DNA of 64,000 bases from Bradyrhizobium sp. WSM1743 (GTDB lineage: Bacteria; Pseudomonadota; Alphaproteobacteria; Rhizobiales; Xanthobacteraceae). The position numbers and the translations under genes are program-made. Each line of letters starts with the position of its first letter. Positions within the stretch are counted from its first letter, which is position 1. Location: assembly GCF_000473065.1 (NCBI RefSeq), contig NZ_AXAZ01000001.1:310001-374000 (forward strand), read 5' to 3'. Below the pieces are notes generated by a model that was given only the letters and a program-made list of their open reading frames with translations, made no database searches and was not told the origin of the DNA. Positions 16,705-25,853 of the stretch are shown one piece after another.

Positions 16705-16805
16705 TTGTCGTAGGCCACGGCCGCCATAGCGATCTTCCGACGCCGGCAGTCTCAGGAGAGGTCCTGCGTCAGGGTGGTGGCGAGCCGCTCCAGCGCCCAG
16801 TCGAC
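16705..16805. repeat. Duplicated rocD 3' end, native copy
   Basis: Contains the last 18 codons of rocD and ~45 bp beyond its stop. Matched at 13975-14063, with 33 bp identical at the inner edge. Together the two copies are direct repeats that bracket the pfk and fbp genes (about 2.65 kb between them). Confidence 0.85.
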
Positions 16806-17966
16806 CTGGTCGCTTGTGATCACCAGCGGCGGAGCGATGCGGATCGTTTGCCCATGGGTGTCCTTGGCGAGGATACCCTTGCCCTGGAGCGCCTCGCAGT
16901 AGCGGCGGGCGCGGCCGGCCTCGGGATGCAGCTCGACCGCCAGCATCAGGCCGCGCCCGCGCACCTCGCGGATCGTATTGGCACGAATGGCTTTCAAGCC
17001 TTCCAGAAAGCGTGCGCCTTGCCTCGCCGCGTTCTCGATCATGCCTTCCTCGACCAGCACGCGCATCGCCGTGCGCGCCACCGCGCAGGCGAGCGGGTTG
17101 CCGCCGAAGGTCGAACCATGCTGGCCGGGTCTCAACGTCCCGAGCACGTCGTTGTTCGAGAGCACGGCCGACACCGGATAGAAGCCGCCGGACAGGGCCT
17201 TGCCGAGCAGCGTCACGTCCGCCTCTATACCCTCGTGCTGTTCGGCGAGCAGCTTGCCGGTGCGGCCGAGCCCGGTCTGGATCTCGTCGAGCACCAGCAT
17301 CATGTTGTTGGCGGTGCAGAGCTGGCGCACCTTCGCGAAATAGCCGGCTGGAGGAATGACGACACCGGCTTCGCCCTGGATCGGCTCGACCAGGAAGGCG
17401 ACGGTGTTTGGGGTGATTGCCTCCTCCAGCGCCGCGGCGTCGCCGAACGGGATGATCTTGAAGCCCGGCGCGAACGGCCCGAAATGTGCGCGGGTCTCGG
17501 CGTCGGTTGAAAAGCCGACGATGGCCAGCGTGCGCCCGTGAAAATTGTCGGCGCAGACGATGATCTCGGCCTGGCCGTCCGGCACGCCCTTCACCTCATA
17601 GCCCCATTTGCGCACCGACTTGATCGCGCTTTCGACCGCCTCCGCGCCGCTGTTCATCGGCAGCACCTTGTGGGAACCGGTGAGCGCGGCGATCTCCTCG
17701 TAGAACAAGGCGAGCTGGTCGTTGTGGAAGGCCCGCGAGGTGAGCGTCAGCCTGTGCGCCTGTTCGACCATGGCGGCCAGGATCTTGGGGTGGCAGTGGC
17801 CCTGGCTGACCGCCGAATAGGCCGAGAGGCAGTCGAGGTAACGATTGCCGTCGGTATCCCAGACCCAGACACCTTCGCCGCGCGACAGGACGACCCCGAT
17901 CGGCTCGTAATTACGGGCCCCAAAGCGTGCTTCCGTTGCGATGAAATCAATGACCGACGAGCTCAT
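16752..17966 (-). CDS. rocD: Ornithine--oxo-acid transaminase
   Basis: 404 aa, the usual length for the enzyme. Class III aminotransferase fold with PLP lysine K256 in '[16 protein letters not shown]', the cofactor-binding '[15 protein letters not shown]', and ornithine-aminotransferase-type N-terminus '[19 protein letters not shown]'. It converts ornithine plus 2-oxoglutarate to glutamate semialdehyde and glutamate in arginine/ornithine breakdown. The start is ATG 17966. A partner arginase is not in the window. The 3' end overlaps the direct repeat shared with the pfk gene. Confidence 0.93.
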   Translation of the reverse strand: MSSSVIDFIATEARFGARNYEPIGVVLSRGEGVWVWDTDGNRYLDCLSAYSAVSQGHCHPKILAAMVEQAHRLTLTSRAFHNDQLALFYEEIAALTGSHKVLPMNSGAEAVESAIKSVRKWGYEVKGVPDGQAEIIVCADNFHGRTLAIVGFSTDAETRAHFGPFAPGFKIIPFGDAAALEEAITPNTVAFLVEPIQGEAGVVIPPAGYFAKVRQLCTANNMMLVLDEIQTGLGRTGKLLAEQHEGIEADVTLLGKALSGGFYPVSAVLSNNDVLGTLRPGQHGSTFGGNPLACAVARTAMRVLVEEGMIENAARQGARFLEGLKAIRANTIREVRGRGLMLAVELHPEAGRARRYCEALQGKGILAKDTHGQTIRIAPPLVITSDQVDWALERLATTLTQDLS

Positions 17967-18159
17967 CTGTCGTCACTCCATTGCCGCGCGCGGGGGCGTC
18001 AACCGATTGCAGCGGCGGCCTTCAGCTTGATTTGGGCATCAGCCTGCCGTCTTGGAAGCCTGCATGCGTCCGATGGTGTAGCCCCAACTGATTTGTTAGA
18101 GATGTCAGAGGGTTCTCTACTGTGCATGGGGTTGTTTTCGTCATTTTTGCTTTCGGCCC

Positions 18160-19392
18160 TCAGCCGATCGCACAGGGCACGCTCAAAAAGCCACGAAACC
18201 GGACCCGTCCGCCGCGCACAGGCTGGCCGCCGACGGCATAGTTTGGGAAGCGCGCCAGGAAGCGTGAGATCGCAATCGCCCCTTCCAGCCGAGCCAGCGC
18301 CATGCCGGCGCATTGATGCGCGCCGGTGGCGAAGGCCAGATGCCGGTTCGGCGTCCGCGCGATGTCGAAACGTTCGGGGTCGGGAAACTGCGCGGGGTCG
18401 CGGTTGGCCGCCCCGATGCACAGCGTCACCGACGTGCCGGCCTCGAGCATGACGCCGCCAAGCTTGACCCGTTCGGTGGTCATGCGGTTGCCGAGCTGGT
18501 TGGAGCTCTCGTAGCGCAGCATCTCCTCGACGGCGGTCTTGATCATGTCGGGGTTATCGATCAGCCGCTGCTTCTGGTCCGGATGGCGGTCGAGCGCGAC
18601 GAGGCCGTTGCCGATGAGATTGGTCGTGGTCTCGTGGCCGGCATTGAGCAGGAAGATGCAATTGTGCAGCAGCTCCTTCTCGGTCAGCCGCTCGCCGTTC
18701 TCCTCGTCGTTACCTTCCCCTTGGATGAGACGCGTCAGCACGTCGCGCTCGGGATTGCCGGGCTTCGCGCGCCGGCGCGCGACCAGCGTTTCCAGATAAG
18801 CGAGAAAGTCCGTCACCGCCTTGTTGCCGCGCGCGGCGGCTTCGGGCGACACCACTGGCTCGAGGGCGCCGAGGATCGCCAGCGACCAGTCGCGCAGCGG
18901 TCCGCGTTCGTCGTGGGGAACGTCGAGCAGATTGCCGATGACTTCGATGGGAATGGAAGCGGCGAAGTCCTCGATCAGCTCGCAGCGCCCCTTGGCGGCG
19001 ATGGCGTCGAGCAGCCCGTCGACCAGCTTGATGAGATCGCTCTCCATCCCGGCGATCGCGCGCGGCGACAGCGCGCCCATGATCAGGCGGCGCACCCGGG
19101 TATGAGCGGGCGGGTCGTTGAAGACGAGGCTGGTGGTGTGGTGCTCGTAGAGCGGGGTGTCGCCGTATTTCGGCGCGAACTCCCGCTTCTTGTCCGAGCT
19201 GAAGGATTTTGTGTTCTTGTAGGTGGTGACGAGATCGTCATAGCGGGTCAGGAACACGGTGCCGTTCGGCAGGCGCTTGACCGGCTCGTTCTCCCGCAGT
19301 GCACGATAAGTCGGATAGGGGTTGTCGTAGAATTCAGGCGTCAGCTTCTCGAGATCGAAGCTTGCCGCCAGCGCCTTCGCATCTGCGTTCAT
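18160..19392 (-). CDS. Cytochrome P450 (class I bacterial type)
   Basis: 410 aa soluble P450. I-helix AGHETT at 251-256 for O2 activation, ExxR as E290/R293 in 'EEMLRYES', and the heme-binding 'FATGAHQCAGMALARLE' with C361 as the thiolate ligand. It needs separate ferredoxin and reductase partners, neither of which is nearby. The start is ATG 19392. It is divergent from the two-subunit decarboxylase genes, sharing a 105-bp promoter gap, so the two may be co-regulated. Substrate unknown. Confidence 0.92.
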   Translation of the reverse strand: MNADAKALAASFDLEKLTPEFYDNPYPTYRALRENEPVKRLPNGTVFLTRYDDLVTTYKNTKSFSSDKKREFAPKYGDTPLYEHHTTSLVFNDPPAHTRVRRLIMGALSPRAIAGMESDLIKLVDGLLDAIAAKGRCELIEDFAASIPIEVIGNLLDVPHDERGPLRDWSLAILGALEPVVSPEAAARGNKAVTDFLAYLETLVARRRAKPGNPERDVLTRLIQGEGNDEENGERLTEKELLHNCIFLLNAGHETTTNLIGNGLVALDRHPDQKQRLIDNPDMIKTAVEEMLRYESSNQLGNRMTTERVKLGGVMLEAGTSVTLCIGAANRDPAQFPDPERFDIARTPNRHLAFATGAHQCAGMALARLEGAIAISRFLARFPNYAVGGQPVRGGRVRFRGFLSVPCAIG

Positions 19393-19497
19393 CCCGTTAT
19401 ACTCGCCGGTTAAAGCCGTTATGCCGTTTTTGTTGTTCTGGTCGGCGCGTGCATGCGTCTACAGTCTTTGCATCTTGCTAGCCGACCGGACAGGAAA

Positions 19498-20040
19498 ATG
19501 CACGCACGCGCTGACGCTGCCGACACGGCGCCGAACTGGCCCGACGATATTTTCGCGACATTGCAGCGCTTCGACGTCCGGCAAGTGCCGTACGTGCCCG
19601 ACGCCGGCCATTCGAAGCTGATCCAGCGCGTGCTGGACTCCTCGACCATGCGCGGCATTCCGCTGACGACCGAGGAGGAGGGCGTGGCGCTTCTCGCCGG
19701 CGCGTGGGCCGGCGGCCAGCGCGGCGTGCTGCTGATGCAGTCGAGCGGCGTCGGCAATTGCATCAACATGCTGTCGCTGATCCCGATCCTGCGCTTTCCG
19801 TTCCTCACGCTGGTGACCATGCGCGGCGAGTGGGGCGAGTTCAATCCGTGGCAGGTGCCGATGGGATCGACCACGCAGGGCGTGTTCGAGCTCTCGGGCG
19901 TCCATGTGCTGCGCGCCTCGCACGCAGCCGAGGTGCCGGCGGTGCTCGAAGCCGCCGCAGCGCAGGCCTACAACGCGCTCACGCCCACCGCCGTCCTTTT
20001 GTCGCAGCGCCTGATCGGCGCCAAGGTTTTCACCAAATGA
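19498..20040 (+). CDS. ThDP-dependent decarboxylase, alpha subunit (sulfopyruvate/phosphonopyruvate decarboxylase-like)
   Basis: 180 aa. Corresponds to the N-terminal (pyrimidine-binding) domain of thiamine-diphosphate enzymes, with the catalytic glutamate in 'TTEEEGVALLAGAWAGG' and 'GVLLMQSSGVGNCINMLSL', a pattern shared with ComD of sulfopyruvate decarboxylase and phosphonopyruvate decarboxylases. The start is ATG 19498, just after AGGA; ATG 19453 would add 15 residues with no family match. Its stop overlaps the beta-subunit start (ATGA), so the two chains are made together and should form one active site at their interface. The true substrate, a 3-substituted pyruvate or another 2-oxo acid, is not settled by sequence. 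Confidence 0.8.
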   Translation: MHARADAADTAPNWPDDIFATLQRFDVRQVPYVPDAGHSKLIQRVLDSSTMRGIPLTTEEEGVALLAGAWAGGQRGVLLMQSSGVGNCINMLSLIPILRFPFLTLVTMRGEWGEFNPWQVPMGSTTQGVFELSGVHVLRASHAAEVPAVLEAAAAQAYNALTPTAVLLSQRLIGAKVFTK

Positions 20041-20627
20041 GCAAGGCCAATCTCCTCGACCGCCGTCAGGTGGTCTCCACCCTGCTTGCGAACCGCAAGG
20101 ACGTGGTCGCGATCGGGGGCCTCGGTGCCTCCACCAACGACATGTGCGCGGCCGGCGACCATGCCCGCAACTTCTATCTCTGGGGTGGCATGGGTGGCGC
20201 TGCGATGATCGGGCTCGGACTTGCGCTGGCGCAGCCAAAGCTGCCGGTGCTGGTCATCACCGGCGACGGCGAGATGCTGATGGGCTTGGGCAGCCTTGCC
20301 ACCATCGGCCTGCAGAAGCCGGCCAACCTGTCGATCGCAGTGCTTGACAACGAGGCCTATGGCGAGACCGGTGGCCAGACCAGCCACACCACCGTCGCCG
20401 CCGACCTCGTCGGCATCGCCAAGGCGTGTGGCATTGCGGACAGCCGGGCCGTCACGACCATGGCTGAGGTCGAGGCCTTTGCCAAAGCCGTCCACGACCT
20501 CTCCGCCGGGCCGCGCTTTGCCAATGTGAAGATCGACAGCGCCGGCCTGGAGCGAATTCTGCCGACCCGGGACGGGACCTACATCGTCAACCGGATCCGC
20601 GGGGACCTGGGCTTCCAGCCGATCTAG
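20037..20627 (+). CDS. ThDP-dependent decarboxylase, beta subunit (ComE-like)
   Basis: 196 aa. Corresponds to the C-terminal diphosphate-binding domain: the ThDP/Mg motif begins at GDGEM (about residue 79) and runs through 'GLGSLATIGLQKPANLSIAV' to 'LDNEAYGETGGQTSH'. Preceded by 'FYLWGGMGGAAMIGLGLALA', also typical. It overlaps the alpha subunit by 4 bp. In known split enzymes of this kind both chains are needed for activity. A short GC-rich gap with the palindrome CCCTCGAGGG follows before the tetR gene. Confidence 0.82.
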   Translation: MSKANLLDRRQVVSTLLANRKDVVAIGGLGASTNDMCAAGDHARNFYLWGGMGGAAMIGLGLALAQPKLPVLVITGDGEMLMGLGSLATIGLQKPANLSIAVLDNEAYGETGGQTSHTTVAADLVGIAKACGIADSRAVTTMAEVEAFAKAVHDLSAGPRFANVKIDSAGLERILPTRDGTYIVNRIRGDLGFQPI

Positions 20628-20742
20628 CCCGGCGTTGCTCCCTCGAGGGGGGCACCTGCACGCAGGGCGGGTGGCGGGGCGAATTTCCCCTGAATTTGCA
20701 ACGCATTCAGGTTGCGATGCAACATAGTGCTTGACTTCTGCG

Positions 20743-20764
20743 TGGGTGAGTGCTTACTCACCCA
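20743..20764. promoter_or_regulatory. Operator for the TetR regulator of the RND pump
   Basis: TGGGTGAGT-GCTT-ACTCACCCA: a perfect 9-bp inverted repeat with a 4-bp centre, ending 2 bp before ATG 20767. The TGAGT/ACTCA half sites resemble operators of many AcrR-type repressors. A candidate -35 (TTGACT, 20731-20736) lies just upstream, so binding would block the promoter. It most likely mediates autorepression and control of the whole tetR-adaptor-pump operon. Confidence 0.75.
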
Positions 20765-20766
20765 GC

Positions 20767-21468
20767 ATGAGCTCATTGCGTATGACGAGCGACCTGAGGC
20801 GTCAATTGATCCTCGGCGCCGCAAAGCGCTGCTTTGCCCGGCACGGCTACAACGGCACCACGACGAAGAGCGTGGCTGCCGCCGCTGCCATTTCCGAAGC
20901 GCTGCTGTTCAAGCATTTCCCGTCCAAGGCGGCGCTCTACGCCGAAATCCTCAGCGACGAATGCGAGGCAGATCCGGCGTTGATGGAGCTGCTCGAGCGG
21001 GAGCCGTCGACCGCCACTCTGGTCGAAGTGATCCGTGGCATGGTCGAGCATTTCCTCGAGATCGCCGACGGTCCCGACCAGGAAGAAGCGCAGCGCCTGC
21101 GACTGATGGCCACGAGCCATTTGGATGATGGCGAATTCGCCCGTCTGCTATATGCCAAAATCGAGAAACTGATCGGGGCGGTCTTCGTCGCCTCGCTCGA
21201 GCGTGCGGTCGCCGGCGGTGACGCGCGTCCATTCAGCGGCGATCCGCTCAACCTGTTCTGGTTTGCACATCACACGGTGATGACGGCTGCGCTGACCAGG
21301 CTGCCGGCCACACCTTGCCTCGCTTACGGCAAGGCTGGCGACCTCGAGCGGCAGCTCTGTGAGTTTCTCCTGAGGGGTATCGGACTTAACGACGCTGCAA
21401 TTGCTTCGCATCTGGGCCGCAATCAGGCCGCGGATGCTGGCAAGGCGGCGATTGCAGAAAGTGCATGA
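20767..21468 (+). CDS. TetR/AcrR family repressor of an RND efflux operon
   Basis: 233 aa counted from ATG 20767; ATG 20782 is an alternative. An earlier in-frame codon at 20731 would translate through the operator and is rejected. Helix-turn-helix at about 13-58 ('LILGAAKRCFARHGYNGTTT', then 'LLFKHFPSKAALY'). The C-terminal helical domain would sense pump substrates. One nucleotide separates its stop from the adaptor gene, so repressor, adaptor and pump are one operon under the operator at 20743-20764. No Shine-Dalgarno sequence precedes the start, so translation may be leaderless or weak. Confidence 0.88.
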   Translation: MSSLRMTSDLRRQLILGAAKRCFARHGYNGTTTKSVAAAAAISEALLFKHFPSKAALYAEILSDECEADPALMELLEREPSTATLVEVIRGMVEHFLEIADGPDQEEAQRLRLMATSHLDDGEFARLLYAKIEKLIGAVFVASLERAVAGGDARPFSGDPLNLFWFAHHTVMTAALTRLPATPCLAYGKAGDLERQLCEFLLRGIGLNDAAIASHLGRNQAADAGKAAIAESA

Positions 21469-21469
21469 C

Positions 21470-22663
21470 ATGAACATCGTAGCCGAACACAAGATTTCGG
21501 GCGAACCGATCGACAACAAGGCTCCCAAGCGTCCGGTCCGGCCGGTGCGCTGGTTCATTATCGTCGGCACGCTGCTGGCCGTGCTCGTCGGTGGCCTCGT
21601 CTGGTTCAATTTTTTCCGCGGCCAGATGATCAAGCAGTTCTTCGCCAACAACAAGCCGCCGCCCACGGCCGTCAGCGCGGCCGAGGCGAAGTCCGAGGTG
21701 ATGCCGAACCTGCTCACCGCGGTCGGCAGCCTTGTCGCGGTGCACCAGGTCGACGTCAGCGCCGACGTCAACGGTCGCGTCACCGAGATCAAGTTCGAGC
21801 CGGGCACGCATGTCGAAGCCGGCACGCCGCTGGTGCAGCTGTTCGACACGCCCGAGCAGGGCGACCTCGCCAATTACAAGGCGCAGGCGACCGTCGCGCA
21901 GCTCTCGCTTGAACGCGCCAAGCAGCTGGCCTCGCGTCAGTTCGGCCCGCAGGCGACCGTCGACCAGGCGCAGGCCGCTTACGACCAGGCACAGGCGGGC
22001 ATCGCCAAGACCGAGGCGCTGATTTCGCAGAAGCTGGTCCGTGCGCCGTTCTCCGGCGATCTCGGCATGCGCAAGGTCGAGGTCGGCCAGTATCTGACCG
22101 CCGGCACGGCGATCGTCTCATTGACCGATCTGTCGGAGCTGTGGGCCAACTTCACGGTGACCGAAAAGGATTCCGGGAGCCTCAAGGTCGGCCAGACCGT
22201 TCGGCTGAAGGTCGACGCCTATCCGGGCCGCACCTTCGAGGGCAAGATCACCACGATCGAGCCGCAGATCGCGACCGACACCCGCAACATCCGCGTGCAG
22301 GCCACGATCGCCAATCCCGAGAGGATTCTGAAGCCCGGCATGTTCGTGACCACCACGGTGGTGCTGCCGGAGAAGCCGGCGGTGATCACCGTTCCGGAAA
22401 CGGCGGTCGACTACACGCTGTACGGCGACTCCGTGTTCGTGATCACCGAGAAGAAGGAAGAGGACGGCAAGACCAGCCTCTCCGCGGTGCGCACCTTCGT
22501 GCAGACCGGCAACCGGGTCGAAGGTCGTGTCGAAATCGTCAAGGGCCTCAAGACGGGCGACAAGGTCGTCGCCGTCGGCCAGCTCAAGCTGCAATCGGGC
22601 GCGGCGGTGTCGATCTCGACCGACCCCGCCCCGCCGATTCCGGCGCAGCCGCCGCGCTACTGA
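21470..22663 (+). CDS. RND efflux periplasmic adaptor (HlyD/AcrA family)
   Basis: 397 aa from ATG 21470, one base after the tetR stop. A single N-terminal anchor (about residues 28-50, 'WFIIVGTLLAVLVGGLVWFNFF') is followed by the barrel-sandwich halves ('GRVTEIKFEPGTHVEAGTPLVQL' and 'APFSGDLGMRKVEVGQYLTAGTAI'), with a helical hairpin between them and a C-terminal beta-barrel/membrane-proximal part. Lacking a lipobox, it is anchored by its transmembrane helix, as in MdtA/MexX-like variants. It bridges the inner-membrane pump to an outer-membrane channel, which is not encoded here. Confidence 0.92.
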   Translation: MNIVAEHKISGEPIDNKAPKRPVRPVRWFIIVGTLLAVLVGGLVWFNFFRGQMIKQFFANNKPPPTAVSAAEAKSEVMPNLLTAVGSLVAVHQVDVSADVNGRVTEIKFEPGTHVEAGTPLVQLFDTPEQGDLANYKAQATVAQLSLERAKQLASRQFGPQATVDQAQAAYDQAQAGIAKTEALISQKLVRAPFSGDLGMRKVEVGQYLTAGTAIVSLTDLSELWANFTVTEKDSGSLKVGQTVRLKVDAYPGRTFEGKITTIEPQIATDTRNIRVQATIANPERILKPGMFVTTTVVLPEKPAVITVPETAVDYTLYGDSVFVITEKKEEDGKTSLSAVRTFVQTGNRVEGRVEIVKGLKTGDKVVAVGQLKLQSGAAVSISTDPAPPIPAQPPRY

Positions 22664-22675
22664 TCCACTGCATTC

Positions 22676-22702
22676 AAGTGATCCGGCTCGGCCGGATCAC
22701 TT
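22676..22702 (+). other. Hairpin between adaptor and pump genes
   Basis: AAGTGATCCGGC-TCG-GCCGGATCACTT: a perfect 12-bp stem with a 3-nt loop in the 69-bp gap. No T-run follows, so read-through is expected. It may act as an mRNA processing or stability element, or partly attenuate pump synthesis relative to the adaptor. Confidence 0.6.
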
Positions 22703-22732
22703 CTCTTGAGACATAGAATCGAGATCGCCGCG

Positions 22733-25700
22733 ATGGCCTTTACCGATATTTTCATCAAGCGTCCGGTCCTGTCGGTCGTCGTCAGCCTGCTGATCCTGCT
22801 GATCGGTCTGCGCGCCGCCATGGTGCTGCCGATCCGGCAATATCCGAAGCTGTCGAACACGGTCATCAACATCACGACCGTCTATCCCGGCGCGTCCGCG
22901 GACCTGATTCAGGGCTTCATCACTACGCCAATCGAGCAGGCGGTCGCCTCCGCCGAGGGCGTCGACTACATCACTTCGTCCTCGGTGCTCGGCACCTCGA
23001 CGATCCAGGTCTACATCAAGCTGAACTTCGATCCGAACCAGGCGCTCACCGAGGTGCTCGCAAAGACGAACTCGGTGAAATACCTGATCCCGAAGGAATC
23101 CAACGACCCGATCGTCACCAAGACCACAGGCCAGACCACGGCGGTGATGTATCTCGGCTTCTCCTCGGAGGAGCTGTCCGGTTCGGCCATTTCCGACTAT
23201 CTGACGCGGGTGGTGCAGCCGGTGCTGTCGACCGTGGACGGCGTGGCGTCAGCCGACATTCTGGGCGGCCAGACCTTTGCGATGCGGCTGTGGCTCGATC
23301 CCGTGAAAATGGCGGGCCGCAACGTGTCGCCGGCTGACGTTGCGGCGGCGATCCAGGCCAACAACTTCCAATCCGCGGCAGGCCAGACCAAGGGCTACCT
23401 CATCGTTTCGAACGTTTCGACGAATACGGGCCTGACCGACGTCAACCAGTTCAAGAAGATGATCGTCAAGGCCAAGGACGGCGGCTTCGTGCGGATGGAG
23501 GATATCGCCACCGTCGAGCTTGCCGCCCAGAGCACGGATGCCAGCGTCGCCTTCAACGGCGAGCACGCGATCTTCATCGGTGTGCAGGCAACGCCGCAAG
23601 GCAACCCGCTGACTCTGGTGAAGGGCGTGCGCGCGCTGTTCCCCGAGCTCGAGCGCAATCTGCCGCCGTCGATGAAGATGAAGGTCGCCTACGATTCGAC
23701 CAAGTTCATTCAGTCCTCGATCGACGAGGTGGAGAAGACGCTCGGCGAAGCCGTGATCATCGTGATCGTGGTCATCTTCCTGTTCCTGGCCTCGCTCCGC
23801 TCGGTCATTATTCCCGTCGTCACCATCCCGCTGTCGATGATCGGCGTCTGCACCCTGATGCTGGCACTGGGCTTCAGCTTCAACCTCTTGACCCTGCTCG
23901 CGATGGTGCTCGCGATCGGCCTCGTGGTCGACGACGCCATCGTCGTGGTGGAGAACATCCATCGCCACCTTGAGGAGGGCAAGACACCGGTCCAGGCCTC
24001 GCTGCAAGGTGCGCGCGAAATCGTCGGGCCCGTCATCTCGATGACCATCACGCTTGCTGCGGTGTACGCGCCGATCGGCTTTCTCGGCGGCCTCACCGGT
24101 TCGCTGTTCCGCGAATTCGCCTTCACACTCGCCGGCTCGGTGATCGTGTCGGGCGTGATCGCGCTGACGCTGTCGCCGATGATGTGCTCGGTGCTGCTGA
24201 AGAACACCGAGGAGGGCCGCTTTGCCAAGCTCGTGAACCGGGTGTTCGGCGCGATGACGCGATGGTACGGCCGCAAGCTCGATCGCTCGCTCGACTACCG
24301 TCCCATCACGTTCCTTTTTGCGGTCACGATCCTTGGACTGGTCGGCTTCCTCTGGTTCCATACTTCGGCGGAGCTAGCGCCCGAGGAGGACCAAGGGATC
24401 GTGTTCGCGGTAACCAAGGCGCCGAAATACGCCAACATCGACTATGTCGATTTCTACGGCGACAAGCTGGATAAGGAGTTCCAGAAATTTCCCGAGACTG
24501 ATCTGCGCTTCGTGCTGAACGGCATCAACGGCCCGCAGGGCGGCATCGCCGGCATGCTCTTGAAGCCCTGGGACGAGCGCAAGCGCTCGTCGATCCAGCT
24601 GAAGCCGCTGGTGCAGGCCGAGCTCTCCAAGATCGAGGGCGTGCAGGCCTTCGCCTTCAACCTGCCGCCGCTGCCGGGCGGGCCGGGCGGCTTGCCGGTG
24701 CAGATGGTGATCAACTCCACCGCGGGGTTCCAGGCGGTCTATGAGCAGATGGAGAAGCTGAAGGACGCTGCGCGCAAGAGCGGCATGTTCATCGTCTCCG
24801 ACAGCGATCTCAACTTCAACCAGCCGAACGTAAAGGTGACGATCGACCGCACCAAGGCGCAGGATCTTGGCGTCAACATGCAGAATCTCGGCGCCACGCT
24901 CGCGGTCTTGCTGGGCGGTAACTACATCAATCGCTTCAATCTGGAGGGTCGGTCGTACCAGGTCATTCCGCAGGTGCCGCGCGGCAAGCGGCTCTCGCCG
25001 GAATCGCTCGGCGGCTTCTATGTAACCACCAACACTGGCCAGCAGCTTCCGCTGTCGACGGTGGTCTCGATCGAGACCAAGACCGATCCGAATTCACTGA
25101 CGCATTACAATCAGCTCAATTCGGCGACGTTCTCGGCCGTGCCGATGCCTGGCGTGACCATGGGCGCTGCGGTCGACTTTCTGGAGGGCGAAGCAAAGAA
25201 GCTGCCGCAAGGTTTCAGCCACGACTATCTCTCGGAAAGCCGGCAGTACGTGCAGGAGGGTAATCAGCTCCTCATTACGATGGGATTCGCGCTGATCATC
25301 ATCTTCCTGGTGCTGGCGGCGCAGTTCGAGAGCTTGCGTGACCCGCTGGTGATCATGATCTCGGTGCCGATGGCGATCGTCGGCGCCCTGATCCCGCTCT
25401 ACTTCGGCGTTGCGACCATGAACATCTACACGAAGGTCGGTCTGCTGACCCTGATCGGCCTGATCACCAAGCACGGCATCCTGATGGTGGAGTTCGCCAA
25501 CGAGCTCCAGGTCAACGAGCGGCTCGACCGCCGCTCGGCCATCGAGATGTCGGCCCGTATCCGCCTGCGGCCGATCCTGATGACGACGGCCGCGATGGTG
25601 ACCGGCCTGATCCCGCTCTTGACCGCGACCGGCGCGGGCGCGGCCAGCCGCTTCTCGATCGGCCTGGTCGTCGTCGTCGGTATGTCCATCGGCACGCTGT

Positions 25701-25828
25701 TCACGCTGTTCGTGCTGCCGGCTGTTTACGTGGTGCTGGCGACCGACCATCGCGCGGCGGCCGATTCCGAGCGGAACAAGCAGGTCAACGAACTCGACCT
25801 TGATTCAAAGGTGCTGCGGCCGACCTAA
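22733..25828 (+). CDS. RND multidrug efflux permease (HAE1 family)
   Basis: 1031 aa from ATG 22733, the normal HAE1 length. Twelve transmembrane segments in the standard 1+5, 1+5 pattern around two large periplasmic loops. The proton-relay aspartates are in TM4 'IGLVVDDAIVVVENIHRHL'. The start motif 'MAFTDIFIKRPVLSVVVSLL' is typical. It exports hydrophobic or amphiphilic compounds using the proton gradient, through the adaptor encoded upstream. The gene ends the operon, followed 26 bp later by a strong terminator. Confidence 0.95.
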   Translation: MAFTDIFIKRPVLSVVVSLLILLIGLRAAMVLPIRQYPKLSNTVINITTVYPGASADLIQGFITTPIEQAVASAEGVDYITSSSVLGTSTIQVYIKLNFDPNQALTEVLAKTNSVKYLIPKESNDPIVTKTTGQTTAVMYLGFSSEELSGSAISDYLTRVVQPVLSTVDGVASADILGGQTFAMRLWLDPVKMAGRNVSPADVAAAIQANNFQSAAGQTKGYLIVSNVSTNTGLTDVNQFKKMIVKAKDGGFVRMEDIATVELAAQSTDASVAFNGEHAIFIGVQATPQGNPLTLVKGVRALFPELERNLPPSMKMKVAYDSTKFIQSSIDEVEKTLGEAVIIVIVVIFLFLASLRSVIIPVVTIPLSMIGVCTLMLALGFSFNLLTLLAMVLAIGLVVDDAIVVVENIHRHLEEGKTPVQASLQGAREIVGPVISMTITLAAVYAPIGFLGGLTGSLFREFAFTLAGSVIVSGVIALTLSPMMCSVLLKNTEEGRFAKLVNRVFGAMTRWYGRKLDRSLDYRPITFLFAVTILGLVGFLWFHTSAELAPEEDQGIVFAVTKAPKYANIDYVDFYGDKLDKEFQKFPETDLRFVLNGINGPQGGIAGMLLKPWDERKRSSIQLKPLVQAELSKIEGVQAFAFNLPPLPGGPGGLPVQMVINSTAGFQAVYEQMEKLKDAARKSGMFIVSDSDLNFNQPNVKVTIDRTKAQDLGVNMQNLGATLAVLLGGNYINRFNLEGRSYQVIPQVPRGKRLSPESLGGFYVTTNTGQQLPLSTVVSIETKTDPNSLTHYNQLNSATFSAVPMPGVTMGAAVDFLEGEAKKLPQGFSHDYLSESRQYVQEGNQLLITMGFALIIIFLVLAAQFESLRDPLVIMISVPMAIVGALIPLYFGVATMNIYTKVGLLTLIGLITKHGILMVEFANELQVNERLDRRSAIEMSARIRLRPILMTTAAMVTGLIPLLTATGAGAASRFSIGLVVVVGMSIGTLFTLFVLPAVYVVLATDHRAAADSERNKQVNELDLDSKVLRPT

Positions 25829-25853
25829 AGCCCGCACGGCAAGCTGGTTCCGA

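Noticed and set aside
22676..22702. Hairpin in the RND operon as a terminator
   Set aside because: There is no T-run and the pump gene has no other promoter in the 69-bp gap; the real terminator is at 25854-25886.
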